Below are positions 1 to 6,057 of a DNA stretch of 8,959 nt, one piece after another. How positions within the stretch are numbered: position 1 is the stretch's first letter; every line of letters begins with the position of its first letter. Both the position numbers and the translations under genes were made by a program. The DNA is from Verrucomicrobiota bacterium. Its GTDB lineage: Bacteria; Verrucomicrobiota; Verrucomicrobiia; Verrucomicrobiales; DEV007. The notes below the pieces were generated by a model, which was given only the letters and a program-made list of their open reading frames with translations, did no database searches and had not been told where the DNA came from. Location: the NCBI GenBank assembly GCA_020629815.1, contig JAHDCN010000107.1, positions 1-8,959 of the forward strand, written 5' to 3'.

Positions 1-593
1 ACCAGCTTTTCCAACTCAGCAATGCGATCCTTCAGTGTAGGGTCGGAGCGTTTCATCCCGGGCGGGACGGTGACCTGAAAGTAGAAATCATCCTTTTCCC
101 CGGTTAGTAACTTGATGCCTTCGGAAAACTCCTGCTTCACCGACGCATAGGGAACCAGTCTGCCATCGAGATAAAACTGCCCCCGTGCATCCATGGTAAA
201 AAAGGCGAAACCTTTTTTCACCCTCTCGCTGGTCCAAACTTTTCCAAGGCTGTGTTCTTCATCCAGAGAATAGTGCACAATACCAAACTTTTTACCGGGC
301 AACGCGATTCCATAAGGACCTGTCCCGCACATGCAGTCGTTGTAGGTGTTCGGATAACTGATCAATCGCTTGGGCGCGAACTTGGATACTTTTCGCATGG
401 TTTCCCATTGTTCCGCTGTCAGCGTAACCGATGAAAGCGCGATCGATTCTTCGATTTGGTCGTCGCTCAGATCCAGTATCGTATGCTCCACGACAATTTT
501 TCTCTTGGTCAGCAAATCGAGGGGCAAGCCTTCGGTCCTGCCTTCGAGGCCCCATGCGAATAGAAATACAAAAGCGGTAATGACGGTCCTCAT
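1..593 (-). CDS. Secreted protein of unknown function, 5' part (runs off left edge)
   Basis: An open frame starts at the ATG whose complement is CAT at 591-593 and stays open for 197 codons to the window edge, so the C-terminus is missing. The first ~20 residues (basic MR, then hydrophobic TVITAFVFLFAWG) look like a Sec signal peptide, so export is inferred. I do not recognise the family. Visible features are a Cys-Met-Cys motif at residues 87-89 followed by a Gly/Pro-rich turn (GTGPYGIALPG). Further on comes an alternating strand-helix-strand stretch around residues 132-185 (FFTMDARGQFYLDGRLV, then a helix, then FYFQVTVPPG). This second half weakly recalls the periplasmic domain of ExbD-like proteins, but the N-terminus looks like a signal peptide and no ExbB partner is visible. 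No Shine-Dalgarno sequence precedes the ATG; instead a dyad lies at 600-617. The gene is divergent from the secretin gene. Confidence 0.75.
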   Translation of the reverse strand, partial: MRTVITAFVFLFAWGLEGRTEGLPLDLLTKRKIVVEHTILDLSDDQIEESIALSSVTLTAEQWETMRKVSKFAPKRLISYPNTYNDCMCGTGPYGIALPGKKFGIVHYSLDEEHSLGKVWTSERVKKGFAFFTMDARGQFYLDGRLVPYASVKQEFSEGIKLLTGEKDDFYFQVTVPPGMKRSDPTLKDRIAELEKL

Positions 594-599
594 AGGTGA

Positions 600-617
600 A
601 AGGTTGCCGGAAACCTT
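600..617 (-). promoter_or_regulatory. Imperfect dyad in the leader of the minus-strand gene
   Basis: AAGGTT (600-605) pairs with AACCTT (612-617) around a CCGG centre, with one mismatched pair (G606/A611). It spans roughly -7 to -24 from the ATG at 593, where a ribosome site would normally be. It could be an mRNA hairpin or a protein site. The function is inferred only from position. Confidence 0.4.
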
Positions 618-661
618 GCCAGGTTCAAGTCCAGCATCGGAGCGAAAATACTTCAAAAACC

Positions 662-690
662 TTGATAATTTCGCCAAATTCGCAAATATG
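662..690 (+). promoter_or_regulatory. Candidate promoter for the secretin gene
   Basis: TTGATA at 662-667 matches five of six bases of the -35 consensus. A 17-bp spacer is followed by AATATG at 685-690, which matches only three of six bases of the -10 consensus. Two TTCGCNAA boxes (670-677 and 679-686) lie in or over the spacer, so a regulator binding them could compete with or assist RNA polymerase. The weak -10 keeps this tentative. Confidence 0.25.
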
Positions 691-721
691 AGAAGCGAAG
701 TTGCGATTTTCTTTCCGATTG

Positions 722-731
722 ATTCGCGAAT
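722..731. promoter_or_regulatory. 10-bp perfect palindrome ATTCGCGAAT
   Basis: A perfect 10-bp inverted repeat in the divergent intergenic region. Its core TTCGCGAA is the third copy of the TTCGCNAA box also seen at 670-677 and 679-686. It is a possible operator half or full site; no binding protein can be assigned. Confidence 0.3.
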
Positions 732-789
732 TGTCCGAATATGCGCGGAGAAAAAGTGAAACTTCCCTGCGGTCCTGGGTTTTGTTCTC

Positions 790-807
790 AAGACCGGTCT
801 TCCGGAA
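790..807 (+). promoter_or_regulatory. Nested palindromes immediately before the secretin start
   Basis: AAGACCGGTCTT (790-801) is a perfect 12-bp palindrome, and TTCCGGAA (800-807) is a perfect 8-bp palindrome overlapping it by two bases. Together they cover about -10 to -27 from the ATG at 817, where no Shine-Dalgarno sequence is present. They could form a small mRNA hairpin that controls initiation, or bind a protein. A comparable dyad sits at a similar distance from the divergent start codon. Confidence 0.4.
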
Positions 808-816
808 ACACCTAAC

Positions 817-3327
817 ATGAACAGCGAATTTGCGCATTCCCGATGGAAGCGGACCCTCTTTTTGGGTACTTCCTTCGTCGTTTTCTCCTTCTTCTCACCG
901 GTCATACCGACAGGGGTAGCGCAACAGCCTGATCCGCAACGAATCGCACCACCGCAGAATCCCCAGTTGCAGCAGCCGGGGCGTCCGGTAGCAAATCGAT
1001 TCGGCGGTGCTGGAGGCCCCCAGACGAATGTTAGTGGAGGTCCGCCAGTGTCTCTGCAGTTCCCGCTCAACCCGGTGAATGATATCCTGAGTATTTACGA
1101 GCGGTTGATCAAAAAACCGATCGTCAAGGACAGTTCGATTTTTGAAGGACCACAAATCAGTCTGGTGACCCCGCAGGAAGTATCGGAGCAGGAAGCTATC
1201 CGTCTCATCGAAGCCACCCTGCTGGTGAATGGCTATGTCCTGATGCCTGAGGAAGGTGGAAACCGGGTAAAGGTTCTTCTCGGGGGGGCGCGCCCCGGTG
1301 GCGACAGCCCTTCTTTCAGTGAAGGGATCGTGATTTATACCGATGCCAATCAACTGCCTTCCGGGGAAGCTTTGGTCGGTTTCTTTATGGAGCTCGACTA
1401 CATCAACCCCGAAGACGCAGCGACCATTTTCGCCAACCATATTTCTCTGAACCAGTTTGGAAAAATTACGCCGGTCTCGAACCCGAGAGGTCTTTTGATC
1501 ACGGAAACATCTCCGATCGTGCGTCAGCTGATCCGGTTGAGGATGATTATCGATCACCCGATTCAGGATGCCCCACTAATCACGGAGTTTGTGAAATTGC
1601 AGCACGCCGAAGCGAATGTCGTCGCTCAGATCATTCAGGCCGCTATGGATGCTCGAATGGAAGAGCGCCAGCGCCAAAGCGACAATCAGACCCTGAGTGG
1701 CCAATCACAGCAGCAGCAAAGACAACCGCAACAGCAGAGCAGATCCAATAATTCACAAACCCAACGTGGAGCCACGGTGAACGGAATCGGCTCTGCCGAC
1801 CAGCCAGCGGCGCAACTGATTCCCGATGACCGTCTGAATCGCATCATGGTGGTAGCTTCGCCAACTGATGCCGCCTACATCCTGCAATTGATTTACGAAT
1901 TTGATCAGCCGTCTGAACACGATCAACCCATCGAACGCCCGCTCCGTTACGTGAAGGCGAATGACATTCTACCCGTAATTGTGGATGTGTTGCAGGATAC
2001 CGGAACAGGGCAAGTCAATCTTCCCGGTGGACGCCAAATTTTGACCCGTCCAACGCCGGTGACATCTTCCCAGCTCGCGACCTTAACCGGAGCGAATAAT
2101 GCCGCCAACAACAACCAAAACCGGACCAATGCAGGTGACTCGGAAGTGGGAGGGCGAGCCGACCAGATTGCCTTTCCGATTGATGAAGTGGCGCCGATTT
2201 CTGTTCTGATCGGGAAAACGCGGATTGTTGCAGACCGTCAGGCAAACTCCATCATTATCATCGGAGCGTCCTCGGAACAACAGATCGTTCTCGATATGAT
2301 CGACCGTCTCGACCGGCGGCCATCCCAGGTATACCTGGCGACCGTAATCGGAGAACTCAGTTTAACGGACGACATCGAGTTTGGTGTGGACTACATCCAA
2401 CAGTTTGTGCCGTTCAACAACAACCGTCCTGGCCAGGGAGGATTCTCGGGAGGTTTGATCAACGGTCGCAATGATATCATCGGCACCAACCCGGCGATCG
2501 CTGATTTGCGTAATATGAATATCACCACTCCGTTTGGGCCGGCCAGTGGATTGAATTTGTATGGCCAGCTGGGAGCTGATCTGAATGTGGTGGTCACTGC
2601 CCTGGAGCAAACCAATCGATTTAAAGTGCTGTCGCGCCCTGTGGTTTATACCCAGAACGGTAAACGAGCAGAGATCACCTCCGGTCAGGAAGTGCCGGTT
2701 CCGGTAGAAAGCCTTTCTGATGCAAGTGGGCAAGTCAATACGGCTGCGGTTCGGACTTCGATTGATTTCAAAGAAGTCGTTCTCAAACTGGAGGTGCTGC
2801 CAACCATCAATGAAAACGATGAGGTGACTCTTGATATCGTGCAGATTAACGACCGGGTAGTCGGTCAGCAGGTGGTCGCAGACAGTTCGGTCCCCATCAT
2901 CGGTAAGCAGGAATTGAACACAACGGTAACTATCGCGGACCGCTCCACTATTGTTTTAGGCGGTCTGATCTCGGAATCAAAAACAGTCGATGACGCAGGG
3001 TTTCCAGTTTTGAAGAATATTCCGATTCTTGGCAATGCGGCGAAGAATCAAACCAAGACCAAGGTAAGAACTGAGCTCATGATCTTCATCCAACCGATCG
3101 TGGTTCACGGTGATCAGGATGCTGTGGATAGCAGCTATGATGAGGATATTCGGTCTGATATCGGTCAGGAGGCAGCTCAGGTGTTCCCGGAACCAGGTGC
3201 TCCAACTCTACAGCACCGCGAAGAAATGACTCGGGAGGTCGTTGATCCGCCAACCGGATTGCAAAAGCTGGGACGCAAATTGTTCGGACCGAAAAAATAT
3301 CCGCACCGTGCGTTGCCGATCGAATAG
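817..3327 (+). CDS. gspD: GspD/PulD-type outer-membrane secretin
   Basis: This 836-residue protein should form the ring-shaped outer-membrane channel of a type II secretion or type IV pilus-like machine. A signal peptide occupies residues ~1-35 (hydrophobic LFLGTSFVVFSFFSPVIP, cleavage probably near VAQ). A Pro/Gln-rich linker follows, then an N0-like domain (~80-156), N1 (~185-248), N2 (~253-365) and N3 (~375-500). The N2 domain carries a Gln/Ser/Asn-rich insert at ~287-320, and N3 an Asn-rich one at ~425-440. The secretin pore domain covers ~505-765 and includes the family signature PVLKNIPILGN (730-740) and the terminal strand ELMIFIQPIVV. A ~70-residue polar, Pro-containing tail could be a pilotin-binding S-domain. 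ATG 817 is supported because an in-frame stop lies at 757-759 and no other ATG, GTG or TTG lies between, although no Shine-Dalgarno is visible. No gspE/F/G-like genes adjoin it, so assignment to a specific machine is uncertain. Confidence 0.9.
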   Translation: MNSEFAHSRWKRTLFLGTSFVVFSFFSPVIPTGVAQQPDPQRIAPPQNPQLQQPGRPVANRFGGAGGPQTNVSGGPPVSLQFPLNPVNDILSIYERLIKKPIVKDSSIFEGPQISLVTPQEVSEQEAIRLIEATLLVNGYVLMPEEGGNRVKVLLGGARPGGDSPSFSEGIVIYTDANQLPSGEALVGFFMELDYINPEDAATIFANHISLNQFGKITPVSNPRGLLITETSPIVRQLIRLRMIIDHPIQDAPLITEFVKLQHAEANVVAQIIQAAMDARMEERQRQSDNQTLSGQSQQQQRQPQQQSRSNNSQTQRGATVNGIGSADQPAAQLIPDDRLNRIMVVASPTDAAYILQLIYEFDQPSEHDQPIERPLRYVKANDILPVIVDVLQDTGTGQVNLPGGRQILTRPTPVTSSQLATLTGANNAANNNQNRTNAGDSEVGGRADQIAFPIDEVAPISVLIGKTRIVADRQANSIIIIGASSEQQIVLDMIDRLDRRPSQVYLATVIGELSLTDDIEFGVDYIQQFVPFNNNRPGQGGFSGGLINGRNDIIGTNPAIADLRNMNITTPFGPASGLNLYGQLGADLNVVVTALEQTNRFKVLSRPVVYTQNGKRAEITSGQEVPVPVESLSDASGQVNTAAVRTSIDFKEVVLKLEVLPTINENDEVTLDIVQINDRVVGQQVVADSSVPIIGKQELNTTVTIADRSTIVLGGLISESKTVDDAGFPVLKNIPILGNAAKNQTKTKVRTELMIFIQPIVVHGDQDAVDSSYDEDIRSDIGQEAAQVFPEPGAPTLQHREEMTREVVDPPTGLQKLGRKLFGPKKYPHRALPIE
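1708..1737 (+). repeat. CAG/CAA-rich low-complexity tract inside the secretin gene
   Basis: An in-frame run of CAG and CAA codons, interrupted by Arg and Pro codons, encodes a Gln-rich segment in the middle of the N2 domain. It probably makes a disordered loop facing the periplasm. Such tracts can change length by slippage, but there is nothing to compare within this window. Confidence 0.5.
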
Positions 3328-3336
3328 TTGCTATTC
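3322..3336. terminator. Palindromic convergent stop-stop junction, possible weak hairpin
   Basis: GAATAG (3322-3327), a TTG loop and CTATTC (3331-3336) form a perfect 6-bp inverted repeat. The plus-strand stop TAG of the secretin (3325-3327) and the minus-strand stop of the SGNH gene (CTA at 3331-3333) sit in opposite arms, so both genes end in Glu-stop. The stem is short and AT-rich and lacks a following T-run, so a true intrinsic terminator is doubtful. There is no other intergenic space for one. Confidence 0.25.
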
Positions 3337-4224
3337 AGTTGAAACAGGAAGCACGTTTTCCGCAATCAGGGCTTCTACAAATTTCCGGGCTCCTGCCTGA
3401 TTGAGGTGCTGATAGTCTGCGAAATTTTCCGGGCCTTTCACCTCCAGCGAAAAATCCCGTACGGGTAACCCCGCCGCCTGCCCGGCAGCATTTTGCAGTT
3501 CACTGAGATTGGCAAGATTATCTACGAAGGGTGGATAGTAGGGTGCAGTGACTAGTTCGAGACGGACACCTTTTCGACGGCAGTATTTTGACAGTTCTGA
3601 CAGTGCCTCAATCGCTTCCGGGTCGATTGCGAATTCGAGTTTCCATTCTGCCACCGATTCCTGCAGTTCTGCAGACAGGGGGTTGGTGGCCAGCCAGTCC
3701 TTATCACTGCGATTGCGATGATGCAGAGCCCGCTGAAAAACCTGTGAGTTGTAGCGATACAAATGGGACAACTCACTCGCATAAAAATCCTTTGGGCATC
3801 TATCCCGCAGCAACTTCGTAAGTCGGGGTGAATGCCTGGCGTAGGCTGTGAACGCGGGAAGCAGGCTCTCGCTCATCCGCGCGTCCAACATTGAGACTTC
3901 CAGCAGCAACACCTCTGGGTTGCCGTATTGATCAATGTGGTCCTGGAGCAAGACCGAGGCGACCACGAGCGGTAGTCCATTGTAACTCAGATTGGTAGTC
4001 GAGTAGCCTGTTGCCTCGGCGATATGCGGCTCGAAAAACGACAGCCCCCGCGAGTTTCCGGCAATCAGAATCTTACCGCCCGCCCGCTCCGTGTAGAGAC
4101 GGGAATAGCGGAAGTCAGCTCCTTCCATCAACTTAGATAAAGCGGCTCCGCCGATGCGGTCACCGCCCAGAACAATCCCGGCAAAAAGAAGACACCAAAG
4201 GCCGCGTTGAAGAAAACGATTCAA
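3331..4224 (-). CDS. Membrane-anchored SGNH-family protein paired with an MBOAT acyltransferase
   Basis: This 297-residue protein is likely the periplasmic partner of the upstream MBOAT, completing acetyl transfer to, or removal from, a surface polymer. It has an N-terminal membrane anchor or signal anchor (~7-23). The SGNH signs are block I AGNSRG with candidate nucleophile Ser58, a NLSYNG segment (78-83) resembling the Gly/Asn blocks, and a C-terminal DYQH (270-273) supplying the Asp-x-x-His pair. It is comparable in role to AlgJ/AlgX- or DltD-like partners, but I cannot name the subfamily. The start is a TTG at 4222-4224 that overlaps the MBOAT stop (TTGA, 4221-4224). Upstream in this frame a TAA is reached within eight codons with no ATG or GTG, and the next ATG (residue 33) would remove the membrane anchor. 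Translational coupling to the MBOAT gene is therefore likely. It is the last gene of the minus-strand array. Confidence 0.8.
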   Translation of the reverse strand: MNRFLQRGLWCLLFAGIVLGGDRIGGAALSKLMEGADFRYSRLYTERAGGKILIAGNSRGLSFFEPHIAEATGYSTTNLSYNGLPLVVASVLLQDHIDQYGNPEVLLLEVSMLDARMSESLLPAFTAYARHSPRLTKLLRDRCPKDFYASELSHLYRYNSQVFQRALHHRNRSDKDWLATNPLSAELQESVAEWKLEFAIDPEAIEALSELSKYCRRKGVRLELVTAPYYPPFVDNLANLSELQNAAGQAAGLPVRDFSLEVKGPENFADYQHLNQAGARKFVEALIAENVLPVSTE

Positions 4225-5642
4225 AATTGGAAATAGATAAAACTGTTACTGCCGAAGCTGCCGAAGAAGGAAATAAGCCACAGCAAGGAAGCAAAGGCCA
4301 GCATCCGGAACAGGGGCGAACGCAGCGCCAGGTTATGTAGCGGAAGGCGTTGATTTACCAATTCGAGAACAACGAGAATTCCAACCAGACCGAGACCTTT
4401 GACCGCCCACAGCTTGTTGCGGATCAACTCTGGTCGCCACTCTTCCCAATCCAACATTCGCTCGATCAGGTTCACTGCGATCTCAAAGCTGGGGCTGCGA
4501 AAGAAAATCCAGGCAAACGACACCAGCGCAAAGACCGTGGATATTTTCAACGGGTTTACTAACCAGCTCGGCAACGATATTTTTGAGAATCCGGGCACCC
4601 TCGACAGCACTCTTTCTCCAATCAAGTACAAGGCATGCAATCCACCCCACGCCACAAACGTCCAGCTGGCGCCGTGCCAAAGTCCCCCCAGTAACATGGT
4701 AATTGTCAGATTTATCCCCGTGCGAAATCGACCGTGTCGATTTCCTCCCAGCGGAATGTATAAGTAGTCCCGCAGCCACGATGATAGAGAGATGTGCCAT
4801 CGCCTCCAAAACTCAGAGAAGCCTTTCGCGAAGTAGGGTGAAGCAAAGTTGCGCGGGAAATCAAACCCCAGAATCTTTGCGAAGCCAATGGCTATACTCG
4901 AGTAGCCACTGAAATCGCAGTAGATCTGAATCGAAAAGAAGAAGACAGCCAACCACACGGTGAGCGAGGTGGACAGCTCATGCTCGAGCCAGCACTGATC
5001 TACATACAATCCGAGATTATCCGCAATCACCACTTTCTTGAAGAAACCCCAGAGAATAAAAGACAGTCCTATAACCAAGTTCCCGGGATCAAACCGTTGA
5101 TCGATCCGAAGCTGTGGGAGGAGGTGACCGGCTCTCACTATCGGTCCTGCCACCAACTGCGGCCAGAAAGCAATGTAAGTCGCGAACCTGATCAGCTGCT
5201 TCTCGGGTTCCAGCTTCTTGCGGTAAATGTCGATGGTGTAACTCATCGACTGAAAGGTGTAGAAGGAGATTCCCACTGGCAGGATGATCTCCAGTGTCGA
5301 GATCGATGCTGATAGCCCGACTTGCTGCAAAACAGCGGAAAAGCTTTCGATGAAGAAATTGCAGTACTTAAAAAATGCCAGCGTCCCGAGGTTGGCAAAA
5401 ACGCTGCACCACAGGAGCAGCTTCCGCTTCTTGATATCTGTTTCGGCATGAATCCTCTTTCCGAGGAAAAAATCCAAAAGGGTGGAAAAGATGATCAACA
5501 GCAGAAAACGGCTATCCCACCAGCCGTAAAAAAAGTAGCTACCGAGAAGGCACCAGGCGATCCGGACTCTTCCCTTAAGCAGGAAATAGATCGTCACAAA
5601 GACGACTGCGAAGAGCAGAAAACTGAGGCTGTTGAATAGCAT
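4221..5642 (-). CDS. MBOAT-family O-acyltransferase (AlgI-like)
   Basis: This 473-residue polytopic inner-membrane protein is of the type that moves acyl (usually acetyl) groups across the membrane onto an exported glycan, as AlgI does for alginate and DltB does for D-alanine on teichoic acids. It has about ten hydrophobic segments. Characteristic motifs are YFFYGWWD (36-43), LVAGPIVR (163-170), YCDFSGYSSIAIG (241-253), FWRRWHISLSSWLRDYLYIP (279-298) and GGLWHGASWTF (319-329). His283 and His323 are the two conserved histidines, and His323 in the WHGA motif is the expected catalytic residue. The length matches AlgI-type proteins. The ATG at 5642 has a weak purine-rich site (AAAGAAG) before it. 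The gene lies 30 bp behind the small membrane protein and overlaps the SGNH gene by 4 bp. The acyl donor and target polymer cannot be read from the sequence; no alginate or cellulose synthase is in the window. Confidence 0.93.
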   Translation of the reverse strand: MLFNSLSFLLFAVVFVTIYFLLKGRVRIAWCLLGSYFFYGWWDSRFLLLIIFSTLLDFFLGKRIHAETDIKKRKLLLWCSVFANLGTLAFFKYCNFFIESFSAVLQQVGLSASISTLEIILPVGISFYTFQSMSYTIDIYRKKLEPEKQLIRFATYIAFWPQLVAGPIVRAGHLLPQLRIDQRFDPGNLVIGLSFILWGFFKKVVIADNLGLYVDQCWLEHELSTSLTVWLAVFFFSIQIYCDFSGYSSIAIGFAKILGFDFPRNFASPYFAKGFSEFWRRWHISLSSWLRDYLYIPLGGNRHGRFRTGINLTITMLLGGLWHGASWTFVAWGGLHALYLIGERVLSRVPGFSKISLPSWLVNPLKISTVFALVSFAWIFFRSPSFEIAVNLIERMLDWEEWRPELIRNKLWAVKGLGLVGILVVLELVNQRLPLHNLALRSPLFRMLAFASLLWLISFFGSFGSNSFIYFQF

Positions 5643-5672
5643 CGCTCTTCTTTAAAAATCGCGGGGCCTTTC

Positions 5673-6008
5673 CTATTTACCGCCGTCTGCGGAACGTTTT
5701 CGAAGAACTCCGACCAGCAGCAAAGCAGTGAGAACAATACTGAAAGCGATTGTCGCCACTCCATAACTTCCGAGCGCGCCTGCTGCGAGAATCAACAACG
5801 AAGGACTAATCAACTCAATCGGCTGTCTCACACCGCCACATACCCTCGCCAAAAGCAACACCGTGCCGGTCACCGCAAGCAGTGAGCCACAGACAAGTGT
5901 GAACAATGCGGGGATCTCGACGACGTTTCCTCCAAACTTCTTGCCGAGTAACAGGAAGGCGACCAACACCAATAAAAATAGGAGCGTCCAGACCCAGGGC
6001 TTATTCAT
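5673..6008 (-). CDS. Small membrane protein of unknown function
   Basis: This 111-residue protein is almost entirely hydrophobic, with about four predicted membrane helices (~7-21, 32-55, 67-81, 83-102). It has a short basic stretch after the first helix (GKK), a basic RQ loop near 61 and a polar basic C-terminus (RKRSADGGK). I recognise no family or catalytic residues. An AGGG-containing site lies 7 bases before the ATG at 6008. It sits 49 bp after the M60 gene and 30 bp before the MBOAT gene on the same strand, so it is most likely co-transcribed with both. It could be an accessory subunit or stabiliser of the acyltransferase complex, but that is inference from position only. Confidence 0.7.
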   Translation of the reverse strand: MNKPWVWTLLFLLVLVAFLLLGKKFGGNVVEIPALFTLVCGSLLAVTGTVLLLARVCGGVRQPIELISPSLLILAAGALGSYGVATIAFSIVLTALLLVGVLRKRSADGGK

Positions 6009-6057
6009 GAAGAAACCCTGTTCTAAATCCGTTCAATCAGCAAGGCGGGATTCCTGT

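Larger units (their letters stand above)
594..816. promoter_or_regulatory. Divergent intergenic region between the secreted protein and secretin genes
   Basis: This 223-bp region must hold the promoters of both flanking genes, which are transcribed away from each other. I see no convincing gene inside it; the small frames crossing it on either strand have no ribosome site and no recognisable protein features. It contains an imperfect dyad at 600-617, a candidate sigma-70-like promoter at 662-690, three TTCGCNAA boxes (670-677, 679-686, 723-730), and nested palindromes at 790-807 just before the secretin start. Confidence 0.6.

Noticed and set aside
370..759. 129-codon plus-strand ORF over the start of the minus-strand gene
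   Set aside because: It overlaps the signal-peptide-bearing minus frame, which is better supported, and ends in the intergenic region; its composition looks random.
625..837. 70-codon minus-strand ORF crossing the divergent intergenic region
   Set aside because: It would start inside the secretin gene, run through the promoter region and end in the neighbour's leader. It has no ribosome site, and the regulatory reading of this region is simpler.
895..1557. 220-codon minus-strand ORF inside the secretin gene
   Set aside because: It is a mirror frame of the secretin N-domains; its Arg/His/Gln-rich composition and lack of any motif mark it as a shadow.
4399..4767. 122-codon plus-strand ORF antisense to the MBOAT gene
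   Set aside because: The opposite strand carries unmistakable MBOAT motifs throughout, and this frame has no recognisable features.
5643..5672. Possible terminator in the GC-rich plus AT-rich gap between the membrane protein and MBOAT genes
   Set aside because: On the minus strand a GGCCCCGCG run is followed by ATTTTTAAA, but no stable stem can be drawn, and the 30-bp gap favours continued transcription.
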